Shown here one piece after another: positions 7,284-15,100 of a DNA stretch of 64,000 nt. A program made the position numbers and the translations under genes. Numbering within the stretch: position 1 is the stretch's first letter; every line of letters begins with the position of its first letter. Below the pieces are notes generated by a model. That model saw only the letters and a list, made by a program, of their open reading frames with translations, was not told the DNA's origin and did not search any database. The stretch is from the NCBI GenBank assembly GCA_022647565.1, contig JALCLA010000001.1, forward strand, positions 372,001 to 436,000, written 5' to 3'. This stretch comes from Chiayiivirga sp. GTDB taxonomy: Bacteria; Pseudomonadota; Gammaproteobacteria; Xanthomonadales; Xanthomonadaceae.

Positions 7284-9491
7284 ATGGACGTTTCCCACCT
7301 GCTGGATGCGCTGAACCCGGCGCAGCGTGAGGCCGTATCGGCCCCGCCGGGCCACTACCTCGTGCTGGCCGGCGCCGGCTCGGGCAAGACCCGGGTGCTG
7401 GTGCACCGCATCGCCTGGCTGACCGAGGTGCTGGGCGTGCCATCCTGGGGCGTGCTGGCGGTGACCTTCACCAACAAGGCCGCGGGCGAGATGCGCCTGC
7501 GCTGCGAACAGAGCGTTGTGGGCGGCACGCGCGGCCCCCATTCGACAGGCTCGGGGCAGGCTTCGACCGGGCTCAGGACAGGCATGTGGATCGGCACCTT
7601 CCATGGTCTGGCGCACCGCCTGTTGCGCCTGCACTGGCAGGAGGCCGCGCTGCCGCAGGGTTTCCAGGTGCTGGACTCGGACGACCAGTTGCGCCTCGTC
7701 AAGCGCGTGATCGCCGACCTCGGCATCGACGACAGCCGCACGCCACCGCGCCAGGCGGCCTGGTTCATCAACAGTTGCAAGGATGAAGGCAAGCGCCCCG
7801 AACATATCCAGGGCGGGCGCGCCGAGCAGGACCTGCTGCTGCGCGTCTATGCCGCCTACGACGCGGTGTGCCGACGCGCCGGCCTGGTCGACTTCGCCGA
7901 GTTGCTGCTGCGCGCGCATGAACTGTTGCGCGACCATGCAGGTTTGCTGGCGCACTACCGCCAGCGATTTCGCCACCTGCTGGTGGACGAATTCCAGGAC
8001 ACCAATGCCATCCAGTACGGCTTCGTGCGCCTCTTGGCCGGCGACAGCGCCAGCGTGTTCGTGGTTGGCGACGACGATCAGGCCATCTACGGCTGGCGCG
8101 GCGCGAAAGTCGAGAACGTGCAGCATTTCCTGCGCGACTTCCCCCAGGCCACGACGATCAAGCTGGAGCAGAACTACCGTTCCACCAACCACATCCTGCA
8201 GGCCGCGAACGCGGTGATCGCGAACAATCCCGATCGCCTTGGCAAGCGCTTGTGGACCGAAGGCGAAGACGGCGAGGCGATCGATCTGTACGCCGCCTAC
8301 AACGAAGTGGATGAGGCGCGCTTCGTGGTCGAGCGCATCGGCCACTGGATCGCCGCCGGCGGGCGAGCGCAGGACGCCGCCATCCTGTATCGCAGCAATG
8401 CCCAGTCGCGCGCCTTCGAGGAGGCGCTGATGCAGGCTTCGATGCCCTACCGCGTCTACGGCGGGCTGCGCTTCTTTGAACGCGCCGAGATCAAGGACAC
8501 GCTCGCCTACCTGCGCCTGATCGCGAATCGCGCCGACGATGCCGCCTTCGAGCGGGCGGTGAACACGCCGACGCGCGGCATCGGCGAGCGCACCCTCGAT
8601 CAGGTGCGGCAACGCGCGCGCGACACGGCCGTACCCTTGTGGGATGCCGTGCTGCTGGAAATCGCGCAAGGCGCGCTCGCGGGGCGCGCGAAGAACGCGC
8701 TGCGCGGCTTCGTCGAGCTGATCGAGAAACTCGCCGGCGATACCGGCTCGCTGGCGCTGGCCGAACAGATCGACCACGTGCTGCAACATTCCGGCCTGCG
8801 CGACTACTACGCCAACGAACAGCGCGGCCTGCTCGACTCGCGCACCGACAATCTGGACGAACTCGTGACCGTGGCCAGCCGCTACACGCGCGAAGAAGGC
8901 GACGAGGGCGAGGACGCGATGCCGGAGCTGGTCGCATTCCTCGCCTATGCCTCACTCGAAGCCGGCGAGGGCCAGGCCGAGGCCTGGGAAGACGGGGTGC
9001 AGTTGATGACCCTGCATTCGGCCAAGGGCCTGGAGTTTCCGCTCGTCTTCCTTGCCGGCCTGGAAGAAGGACTGTTCCCCAGCCAGCGTTCGCTCGACGA
9101 ATCCGGCCGGTTGGAGGAAGAGCGCCGCCTGGCCTACGTCGGCATCACCCGCGCGCGCCAGAAGCTGGTGCTGAGCTATGCCGAGTCGCGCCGCATCCAC
9201 GGTAGCGACACCTATGGCGTGCCTTCACGCTTCCTGCGAGAGATCCCCGCGGCGGTGCTGTGCGAGGTGCGGCCGCGGGTGCAGGTATCGCGCCCAGCCT
9301 ATGCGCCTCGCTTTGTTGAAGCCCCCTCGCATGCCTTGAAACTCGGCCAGCGCGTGCGGCACGGACAGTTCGGCGAGGGCTTTGTGGTGGCCGCAGAAGG
9401 CAGCGGCGCGCATGCACGCGTGCAGGTGAATTTCGAAGACAGCGGCAGCAAGTGGCTGGTGCTGAGCTACGCGAATTTGCAGGCGGTGTGA
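7284..9491 (+). CDS. uvrD: DNA helicase II (UvrD), with in-frame repeat insertion
   Basis: A 735-residue SF1 helicase acting in nucleotide excision and mismatch repair. It has Walker A GAGSGKT (residues 30-36), motif Ia VTFTNKAAGEMR, GTFHGLAHRLLR, Walker B LLVDEFQDTN (about 233), the VGDDDQAIYGWRGA motif III region, LEQNYRST, TLHSAKGLEFP..LAGLEEGLFP and ..RRLAYVGITRARQKL. The C-terminal Tudor-like segment (G.RVRH..FGEG) ends with VNFEDSGSKWLVLSYANL, as in E. coli UvrD (720 residues). Residues 86-100 are encoded by two 22-bp repeat units inserted between motif Ia and the TFHG motif. A strong hairpin terminator follows the stop. Confidence 0.96.
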   Translation: MDVSHLLDALNPAQREAVSAPPGHYLVLAGAGSGKTRVLVHRIAWLTEVLGVPSWGVLAVTFTNKAAGEMRLRCEQSVVGGTRGPHSTGSGQASTGLRTGMWIGTFHGLAHRLLRLHWQEAALPQGFQVLDSDDQLRLVKRVIADLGIDDSRTPPRQAAWFINSCKDEGKRPEHIQGGRAEQDLLLRVYAAYDAVCRRAGLVDFAELLLRAHELLRDHAGLLAHYRQRFRHLLVDEFQDTNAIQYGFVRLLAGDSASVFVVGDDDQAIYGWRGAKVENVQHFLRDFPQATTIKLEQNYRSTNHILQAANAVIANNPDRLGKRLWTEGEDGEAIDLYAAYNEVDEARFVVERIGHWIAAGGRAQDAAILYRSNAQSRAFEEALMQASMPYRVYGGLRFFERAEIKDTLAYLRLIANRADDAAFERAVNTPTRGIGERTLDQVRQRARDTAVPLWDAVLLEIAQGALAGRAKNALRGFVELIEKLAGDTGSLALAEQIDHVLQHSGLRDYYANEQRGLLDSRTDNLDELVTVASRYTREEGDEGEDAMPELVAFLAYASLEAGEGQAEAWEDGVQLMTLHSAKGLEFPLVFLAGLEEGLFPSQRSLDESGRLEEERRLAYVGITRARQKLVLSYAESRRIHGSDTYGVPSRFLREIPAAVLCEVRPRVQVSRPAYAPRFVEAPSHALKLGQRVRHGQFGEGFVVAAEGSGAHARVQVNFEDSGSKWLVLSYANLQAV
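7539..7582 (+). repeat. Two tandem units of a 22-bp dispersed repeat inside uvrD
   Basis: Two adjacent 22-bp units (7539-7560 and 7561-7582) match the pattern C.TTCGAC..GCTC.GG.CAGG. The same unit stands alone near 63453, outside genes. Inside uvrD they are in frame and encode HSTGSGQASTGLRTG. This is the type of small dispersed element that yields RTGFDRLS or SPVEA-like peptides in many environmental genomes (recollection). Confidence 0.75.
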
Positions 9492-9501
9492 CGCGGGAAA
9501 A

Positions 9502-9530
9502 CGAAAAGGCCCGCAGCGCGGGCCTTTTCG
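9502..9530. terminator. Bidirectional terminator between uvrD and the kinase gene
   Basis: A perfect 7-bp stem GGCCCGC/GCGGGCC (9508-9514 with 9518-9524) with a 3-base loop is flanked by AAAA and TTTT on either side. It can therefore end transcription of both uvrD (rightward) and the convergent kinase gene (leftward). Confidence 0.85.
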
Positions 9531-9569
9531 ATGACGCGTCGGCCCTGGTCTCGGGCCGGCGTCGTGTCC

Positions 9570-11558
9570 TCAGCCGCGACCGCGGCGGTACGGACTGAGA
9601 TCGCCAAGCAGGCGATCCAGGCGTGGATCGATGGCGCGGTAGGCCTCGTTCGCCGCGCCCAGTGCGGTGAAGTTCACCTGTTCACTGAAGCCGGGGCCGA
9701 GCGGGCGGCGCTCGCCCACGAGATAGCTCTTCACGGTGAGATTGGCGGTGTAAAGCGTATCGACCTGGCCGTGGAAGGTGATGGGAGCGCCGCCCACCGC
9801 GTCGGCGCTGATCACGATGGCGACCGTGGCGTGGCGGCGCAGCGCGTTGAACATCGTGGCGAGGTCGCCACCGCGCAGGCCCACCAGTTCCGGATCAACC
9901 ACGTCGAAGCCGGCGTCGCTCAGGCGCTCCTCGATGCGTTGCCGTGCCGGGCCGACGATGGCGCTGTCGCCGCGCGCGATCACGATGATGCGCGGCGTGG
10001 CGGGTGGCGCAACCTCGCGCGGCGGCGAGGTGCTGGCCACGTCGTTGCGGCGCTCGTTGCGCGCCGCCATCAGGCGCTTGATGGCCGGCGACTGCGTCGG
10101 GCTGTCCTGGGTGGTGGCCACTTGCATCGGAGCAGCGTCATTTGCGGCCGCGGGCTCGACCGTCGCCGACGGCGGCACGTTGGCCGGCGCGGGCTCGGTG
10201 ACGGTTGCCACCGGCACCACGGCCGGGTCGGGACGCGCACCATTGTCAGCGGCGATCGAAGTGGCCGCTACGGACGCCGTGGTGGCCGGCGTGGTGCCCG
10301 GAGTCGTGGCCTGCGCCGGCGGCAGCGGATCGGTGGCGCGCCGCGCGGCCACGCCTTCCTGATACGCCTTCTGCCCGGTAAAGCCTGCGACGAACTGGCC
10401 GATCTGGCCACGGAACGCGAACGCGCCGCCGGCCAGCAGCAGCACCATCGCCGCGGCGATGGCGAGCGGCAGCTTGGAACCGCTGGAACGCTCCTGACGA
10501 TCCAGCACGGACGGACGGCGCGCCGACTTGTTGGTGGGCGCGTCCACGAAGACCGGCGGTGCGGGCGGAGCCGCCTGCGCCGCGGCAGGCGCGGCCGGTG
10601 CTGGCGTCGCGGCGCGCACCACGGGCGGCGGCGTCACCACGCGTTGCGGCTGGGAAGCCGGCGTCGGCGCACCCACCATGGTGGCATCGCTGGCGGCCGG
10701 CTTGGGCGCGGTCCACTTGATCGTGCCGCCCTTGGACACGAGCGGATGCGCTTCCAGCGCGGCGGCCAGATCGTGGCAGCTCTGGAATCGATCGGACGGT
10801 TCCTTCGCCACCATGCGGGTCAGGATCGCCGCGGTCTGCGGGTCCACTTCCTTGTTGATGCCGCGGATGTCGGGAATCTCGGCCTTCACCACTTCCAGCA
10901 TCAGCCCGAGCGGGCTTTCATCGGTGAACGGCGTCTTGCCCGACAGCATTTCGAACATCACGATGCCGAGCGAGAAGATGTCCGAACGCTGGTCAACGGT
11001 CTTGCCCAGGCACACCTCGGGCGAGAGATAGCCCGGGGTTCCGACGAACTCGCCGGTGGAGGTGAGCTTCTTGGAAATGTCCTGCGTGGCGAGCGCGATG
11101 CCGAAGTCGGCGATCTTGACCTGGCCGCGCTGGGTCAGCATCAGGTTGCCGGGTTTGATGTCGCGGTGGATCACGCCCTTGTCGTGCGCGGTGGCCAGGC
11201 CCTGCGCGGTCTGGTGCATGACCTTGAGCGAGTTCTCCACGCTCAGCTTGCCTTCGCGCTTGAGCAGGCCCGAGAGCGAATCGCCGTCGACGAACTCCAT
11301 CGCGAAGAACGGCTGCTGCGTATGCTCATCGGTGCCGATGAAATAGACCTGGATGATGTGCGGATCGCTCAGCGCCGCCATCGAACGCGCCTCGCGCAGG
11401 AAGCGCTCCACCAGGTTCGGATCGTGCGCCAGCGCCGGCGACAGCTCCTTGATTGCCACGTGGCGGCCGAGCGCGGGCTCATAGCCCTTGTAGACCACGC
11501 CCATGCCGCCGCGGCCGAGCTCGGACACGATTTCGTAGTGGCCCAGATGGGTTTTCAT
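9570..11558 (-). CDS. Transmembrane serine/threonine protein kinase (PknB-like)
   Basis: A 662-residue protein with an N-terminal Hanks-type kinase domain (about residues 8-275): glycine loop LGRGGMGVVYKG, catalytic Lys37 (VAIKEL), HRDIKPGN (131-138), DFG (151-153), GTPGYLSPE and a terminal Arg in SDRFQS. An Ala/Pro-rich linker follows, then a single TM helix (about 357-377), a Thr/Pro/Ala-rich exported linker, and a C-terminal domain of about 150 residues (PRIIVIARGDSAIV..IEERLSDAGFDVVDP) resembling the lipoprotein-like or CsgG-like alpha/beta domains. It is probably a sensor kinase with a periplasmic input. The start at MKTHLGHYEIV was chosen because the fold begins there; an ATG at 11600 is an alternative. 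Confidence 0.88.
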   Translation of the reverse strand: MKTHLGHYEIVSELGRGGMGVVYKGYEPALGRHVAIKELSPALAHDPNLVERFLREARSMAALSDPHIIQVYFIGTDEHTQQPFFAMEFVDGDSLSGLLKREGKLSVENSLKVMHQTAQGLATAHDKGVIHRDIKPGNLMLTQRGQVKIADFGIALATQDISKKLTSTGEFVGTPGYLSPEVCLGKTVDQRSDIFSLGIVMFEMLSGKTPFTDESPLGLMLEVVKAEIPDIRGINKEVDPQTAAILTRMVAKEPSDRFQSCHDLAAALEAHPLVSKGGTIKWTAPKPAASDATMVGAPTPASQPQRVVTPPPVVRAATPAPAAPAAAQAAPPAPPVFVDAPTNKSARRPSVLDRQERSSGSKLPLAIAAAMVLLLAGGAFAFRGQIGQFVAGFTGQKAYQEGVAARRATDPLPPAQATTPGTTPATTASVAATSIAADNGARPDPAVVPVATVTEPAPANVPPSATVEPAAANDAAPMQVATTQDSPTQSPAIKRLMAARNERRNDVASTSPPREVAPPATPRIIVIARGDSAIVGPARQRIEERLSDAGFDVVDPELVGLRGGDLATMFNALRRHATVAIVISADAVGGAPITFHGQVDTLYTANLTVKSYLVGERRPLGPGFSEQVNFTALGAANEAYRAIDPRLDRLLGDLSPYRRGRG

Positions 11559-11724
11559 GGCAGTCGCCTCCCGCGTCGACGATTCGTTCGTAGCAGTCAT
11601 CCTAGCACCCGCCTTGCGGCCCCAAAGCCGCAAAAGGCGGCGATTTGGAAGGGAATACGCGCCGCCGGGCGGAAATCGGCCAGGCGCCCGTGGCGGGTTC
11701 AGCCGGCGTTGGGCGGGCGGAGGC

Positions 11725-13836
11725 TCAGGCCGCCTCGCTCGGAGTCGGCTGCCGGGTCGCCCGGATATCCGGCGTGAAGCTGCGCACGACGCGCCCGCCC
11801 TCCATCACCAGCACCCGATCGGCGCTGGCGATGGTTTCGGGTCGGTGCGCCACGATGACCTTCGTCAGGGCGAGCTTGCGCACCGCGGCGTTGACCTGCC
11901 GTTCGCGCATCACGTCCAGGTGGCTGGTAGCTTCGTCCAGGAACAGCAACTTGGGGTGGCGATACAAGGCGCGCGCCAGGATCACGCGCTGCTTCTGTCC
12001 GCCCGAGAGCGAACTGCCCATGTCGCCGATCAGGCTGTGATAGCCCATCGGCATCGCGGCAATGTCCTCGTGCACCGCTGCCAGCCGCGCCGCCGCTTCG
12101 ATTCGCGCCAGATCGAATTCGTTGTCGAAGAGCCCGATGTTGTCGGCGAGGCTGCCGGCAAACAGTTGGTCGTCCTGCATCACCGCACCAACCATGGCGC
12201 GCACGTTGCGCTTACCCAGGGTGCGAATGTCCTTGCCACCGATGCGGATCGACCCATCGCTCGGCGTCAGCAGGCCCAGCATCAGCTTCATCAGTGTGGT
12301 CTTGCCGCAGCCCGAAGGGCCAATGATCGCCACCGATTCGCCCGGCGCGATGCTGAAACTGCATTCCCGCAGCACCCAGGGCTCCCCCTCGGCGTAGCGG
12401 AACGAGAGGTTGTCGACCTCGATGCGCACGTCCGTCGGCGGTGCCGCCTCGAACGCCGAAGCGGCATCGACCTCGGGCTCCGTCAGCACGATGTCGGCCA
12501 GGCGCTCGCCGTGCAGGCGCAGCATGCGGAACTCGATCCACTTGTCGATCAGTGCCGCGGTGCGCTGCGCAAACTGATCCTTGTAGGCCAGATAGGCGAT
12601 CAGCATGCCGACCGAAAACACGTTCTGCAGCGCGAGCAGCGCGCCGATCCAGATCACCGCGATGCGTTCGATCCCGAACACCAGCTGGCTGGCGCCGCTG
12701 AAACCCAGATTCAAGCGCGCCAGGCGCACCTCCCCGTTGACCGTCTCCACCATCAGGTTGTCGTAGCTCGCACGGCGCTGCGATTCGTGCCCGGCCACCT
12801 TCAGGCTCTGCATGCCGCGCAAGGATTCCAGCAGGTGCGACTGCTGTTTCGCGGCGGCCACCAACTGGCGTTCGACCCGATCGCGCACCGGCCGATAGGC
12901 CAGGGCGCGGATGCCCAGATACAAGCCCACCGCCCCCACCGTCACCGTTGCCAGTTTCCAGCTGTAGACCAGCATCAGCGCAAAGGTCGCCATCGCCATC
13001 ACGCCGTCGATCAGCGCCTCGACGAAGCTGGTGGTGAGCGTCTTCTGGATGGTGCCGATCGATCCCAGGCGCGAGGTGATGTCGCCCAGATGCCGCTTCT
13101 CGAAGAACTCGAGTGGCAGGCGCATCAGATGCGCGAACACGTTGCCCATCCATTGCAGCCCGAGGCGCGAGGACAGATACACCACCGACCAGCCGCGCAG
13201 CAGTCCGATGCCGATCTGCAGCAGCAAGGCCAGCCCGAAACCCAGCCCCAGCACGGTGAGCAGGTCCTGGTCGGCCGACACCAATACTTGGTCCACCACC
13301 CATTGCATCAGGAACGGCGCGAGTAGTACGAACACCTGCAAGGCCAGCGACAGCGCAAGGATTTGACCCAGCGCGCGCCACAAGCCGCGCACCGGCCCGG
13401 CCAACTGCCTCGCGGAAATCGACGGCGCGGCGCGCCGCGGCTGGAACCCGGTGGTCGGCGTCAATTCCAGCGCCACGCCGGTGAAATGGCGCGAGAGTTC
13501 GGCGTAATCGACCCGTCGTTCGCCGAAGGCCGGATCGAGCACCGTCGCCTGGCGCTTGTCGGCCTTGGCCAGCACCACGAAGTGGTTCAGATCCCAATGC
13601 AGGATGCAGGGCAGCTTGAGTTTGGGAATGTCGTCCAGATCCAGTCGCAACGCACGACTCTGAAAGCCCAACTGTTGCGCGACATGGATCAGGTGATTGA
13701 GCTTGGCGCCCTTGAGCGATAGCGAAAATCGCCGACGCAGCTCCGGCAGGCCGAGGCGCAGTTCATGCGCCTCGGCCACCATCGCAAGGCAGGCCAGACC
13801 GCATTCGGCGGCTTCGGATTGAAGGATGGATTTCAC
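11725..13836 (-). CDS. Peptidase-containing ABC transporter (CvaB/RaxB-like) for double-glycine peptides
   Basis: A 703-residue bifunctional exporter. Residues 1-130 form a C39 peptidase with Gln6, Cys12 (QSEAAECGLACL), His85 (NHFVVL) and Asp101 (VLDPA), the complete catalytic set for cleaving after a GG/GA leader. Residues about 150-430 hold the six-TM ABC domain, and the nucleotide-binding domain (about 460-690) has GPSGCGKTT, SSLSGGQKQR and LFLDEATSHLD. The start is a GTG that overlaps the upstream stop (GTGA, 13833-13836), so it is translationally coupled. It is the last gene of the peptide operon and should process and export peptides A and B together with the membrane-fusion protein. 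Confidence 0.95.
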   Translation of the reverse strand: MKSILQSEAAECGLACLAMVAEAHELRLGLPELRRRFSLSLKGAKLNHLIHVAQQLGFQSRALRLDLDDIPKLKLPCILHWDLNHFVVLAKADKRQATVLDPAFGERRVDYAELSRHFTGVALELTPTTGFQPRRAAPSISARQLAGPVRGLWRALGQILALSLALQVFVLLAPFLMQWVVDQVLVSADQDLLTVLGLGFGLALLLQIGIGLLRGWSVVYLSSRLGLQWMGNVFAHLMRLPLEFFEKRHLGDITSRLGSIGTIQKTLTTSFVEALIDGVMAMATFALMLVYSWKLATVTVGAVGLYLGIRALAYRPVRDRVERQLVAAAKQQSHLLESLRGMQSLKVAGHESQRRASYDNLMVETVNGEVRLARLNLGFSGASQLVFGIERIAVIWIGALLALQNVFSVGMLIAYLAYKDQFAQRTAALIDKWIEFRMLRLHGERLADIVLTEPEVDAASAFEAAPPTDVRIEVDNLSFRYAEGEPWVLRECSFSIAPGESVAIIGPSGCGKTTLMKLMLGLLTPSDGSIRIGGKDIRTLGKRNVRAMVGAVMQDDQLFAGSLADNIGLFDNEFDLARIEAAARLAAVHEDIAAMPMGYHSLIGDMGSSLSGGQKQRVILARALYRHPKLLFLDEATSHLDVMRERQVNAAVRKLALTKVIVAHRPETIASADRVLVMEGGRVVRSFTPDIRATRQPTPSEAA

Positions 13837-14036
13837 GACTCGCCGTCACCCAACCGGAAACCACCGCAGAAGATCAGCCCTTCTGCCCACAACGCCACGC
13901 CGGGCGGGTGAAAGTAGTCGCGCGCCTTCCACATTGGCACGAAGCGAAAGCAACCGACGTCGGGGCTGCGAAAGCAGGCCCAGCCAACCTGCGCCAGGGA
14001 AAAACCGATCAGGAACAGCACGGCAAACAGGCTCAT
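13833..14036 (-). CDS. Small membrane protein, candidate immunity protein 2
   Basis: A 67-residue protein beginning with a hydrophobic helix (MSLFAVLFLIGFSLAQVGWA) and carrying four Cys (ACF, GCF, FCGG region) and aromatic residues (FVPMWKARDYFHPPG). There is no recognised family. It is wedged between the second small membrane protein and the exporter gene and is coupled to the exporter by a 4-bp overlap. Genes of this size and position in class II microcin or bacteriocin operons often encode immunity proteins, but that is inferred from position. It could instead be an accessory of the exporter. Confidence 0.6.
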   Translation of the reverse strand: MSLFAVLFLIGFSLAQVGWACFRSPDVGCFRFVPMWKARDYFHPPGVALWAEGLIFCGGFRLGDGES

Positions 14037-14080
14037 GCTTTCGCCTTCATGCGCAGAAAGAAGACGCGATACTGCTCAAA

Positions 14081-14302
14081 TCAATCGTCGGACTTGTTTC
14101 GGCGCGCTTTGTCGTGCTGCAGAAAATACACTCTGAGGCCGATCAAACACGCCGTAGTGCCTATCAGCGCCGCCACGAGTCTCAGCCAGGGCGAAAGGTC
14201 CGCCGCGGCGTCGGTCGAAAAGAAGAAATAGGACAGTCCGATAACGACCACGACGCTTCCGGAGTTGATCGCAATCCGGCGGTATAGTTCTTCTTGATCC
14301 AT
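14081..14302 (-). CDS. Small two-TM membrane protein, candidate immunity protein 1
   Basis: A 73-residue protein starting MDQEELYRRIAINSG with two hydrophobic segments (about residues 16-27, SVVVVIGLSYFFF, and 38-58, LRLVAALIGTTACLIGLRVYF) and a charged tail HDKARRNKSDD. The topology places both ends in the cytoplasm, as in many small bacteriocin immunity proteins. It follows peptide B in the operon after a spacer with a strong hairpin. Base composition is visibly less GC-rich than the flanking genes. No family was recognised; the immunity role is inference. Confidence 0.65.
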   Translation of the reverse strand: MDQEELYRRIAINSGSVVVVIGLSYFFFSTDAAADLSPWLRLVAALIGTTACLIGLRVYFLQHDKARRNKSDD

Positions 14303-14399
14303 AGTCTTACGCTCGACAGAGGGCCCGGGTGGACAAATACAGCATCCCAAAAGGGGGATGCCTTGGAGTTGGTGTCAATGCCGCTTCAAACGCCTGCGG

Positions 14400-14430
14400 G
14401 GTGCCGCGGGCAAACTGCACCCGCGGCACC
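14400..14430 (-). other. Strong intercistronic hairpin in the peptide operon
   Basis: A perfect 11-bp inverted repeat, GGTGCCGCGGG (14400-14410) and CCCGCGGCACC (14420-14430), with a 9-base loop lies 8 bp after the stop of peptide B. No U-run follows on the operon strand, so it is not a canonical terminator. It could protect the peptide mRNA 3' end or lower expression of the downstream genes. Confidence 0.7.
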
Positions 14431-14437
14431 TGACAAC

Positions 14438-14707
14438 TTAGCCGCCGAAGATACCGTCCAATCCGGCTTGAATTTCTTCATCAAATGCGTCGTAGATTGC
14501 GGAGCCTGCTTCCCAGCCTACAAGAAAAGCTCCAGTAAGGCCGGCACCGGCACAAGCGCCGATGACGCCACCCGTGGCAGCGCCGGCACCGTAGGTAATG
14601 CCCAATTCGATTCCGATTCCGCCACCGACCGCGGAGCCGATGGTGATTGTCTCAGCAGCGCCGGCGCCGTTCACAAAGTGAAATTCTTCAAAGCCAAGTT
14701 CACGCAT
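14438..14707 (-). CDS. Double-glycine-type precursor peptide B (class II microcin-like)
   Basis: An 89-residue precursor. Residues 1-16 (MRELGFEEFHFVNGAG) fit the double-glycine leader pattern, with the M-R-E-L start and a hydrophobic/acidic alternation before the processing site. The site here is GA or AG rather than GG. The core (about 73 residues) is Gly/Ala-rich and hydrophobic with GxxxG-type spacing (GSAVGGGIGIELGITYGAG..), one Cys, and an acidic C-terminal helix ending GLDGIFGG, as expected for a pore-forming microcin or bacteriocin. A Shine-Dalgarno GGAG sits about 8 bases before ATG. The exporter peptidase encoded downstream is its probable processing enzyme. No homologue was recognised by name. 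Confidence 0.82.
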   Translation of the reverse strand: MRELGFEEFHFVNGAGAAETITIGSAVGGGIGIELGITYGAGAATGGVIGACAGAGLTGAFLVGWEAGSAIYDAFDEEIQAGLDGIFGG

Positions 14708-14792
14708 TTGATATCTCCAACATCATTGGCAACGCATTCCCCATGCGTATTGGGTCCGGGAACGCACCCGGCAATTCATTTCCCTTTCTCAC
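14700..14792 (-). CDS. Micro-ORF preceding peptide B (30 codons, GTG start)
   Basis: A possible 30-residue product contains NELPGAFPDPIRMGNALP. It starts at a GTG that overlaps the stop of a 20-codon frame following peptide A (GTGA), and its TGA overlaps the start of peptide B (ATGCGTGA). The ELPGAFPD octapeptide is also encoded by the micro-ORF before peptide A, with only synonymous base differences. It may be a translational-coupling leader or a very small peptide. There is no strong Shine-Dalgarno, so confidence is low. Confidence 0.35.
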   Translation of the reverse strand: MRKGNELPGAFPDPIRMGNALPMMLEISNA

Positions 14793-14847
14793 TCGGTCCA
14801 CCCGCTTACTTTTCGCTGGAATCGTCGACGTGCGGACCGCTCGTGAA

Positions 14848-15009
14848 TCATGGTTTCGGCGCGTTGCGCGTTTCCTGGTCGGCGAAGAAGTTTTCCCACT
14901 GCGCCCACTCGGCATCCGTCATGCCACTCGGGAACACCGGGAAGTCCGGACCACCCTCGACTTCGCCGCCGCATACCACGGCCAATTCCACCTCGTTCAA
15001 TCTACGCAT
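14848..15009 (-). CDS. Double-glycine precursor peptide A
   Basis: A 53-residue precursor with a textbook leader (MRRLNEVELAVVCGG, residues 1-15): hydrophobic positions at L4, V7, L9 and V12, and GG at 14-15. The 38-residue core EVEGGPDFPVFPSG.. is acidic, with two Trp, two Pro-Phe/Phe-Pro turns and a basic end, quite unlike the glycine-rich core of peptide B. The start at 15009 has an AAGGAG Shine-Dalgarno 8-9 bases upstream; an upstream in-frame ATG lacks one. It could be a second bacteriocin, a partner of peptide B or an exported signal. It has no Tyr, so it is not a RaxX-type sulfated peptide. Confidence 0.82.
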   Translation of the reverse strand: MRRLNEVELAVVCGGEVEGGPDFPVFPSGMTDAEWAQWENFFADQETRNAPKP

Positions 15010-15100
15010 TGGTTTCTCCTTGGTTGATGTCGACGCGCGATGCGTCCAGGTCCGGGAATGCACCCGGCAGTTCAGTGAGGGGATTCGGGTCGGTGGTCAT
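15002..15100 (-). CDS. Micro-ORF between the membrane-fusion gene and peptide A (32 codons)
   Basis: A 32-residue frame starting ATG inside the stop of the upstream membrane-fusion gene (ATGA, 15097-15100). It encodes MTTDPNPLTELPGAFPDLDA.. and ends with TAG overlapping the peptide A start (ATGCGTAG). The ELPGAFPD block recurs before peptide B. The double overlap suggests translational coupling from the transporter gene to the peptide gene. The product itself may or may not be stable. Confidence 0.45.
   Translation of the reverse strand: MTTDPNPLTELPGAFPDLDASRVDINQGETNA

Noticed and set aside
9531..13326. Long open frames antisense to the kinase and exporter genes
   Set aside because: They follow the high-GC codon bias of the genes on the other strand, lack domain motifs and overlap well-supported coding sequence completely.
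14848..15009. Peptide A as a RaxX-type sulfated signal
   Set aside because: The core contains no tyrosine, and no sulfotransferase gene is adjacent.
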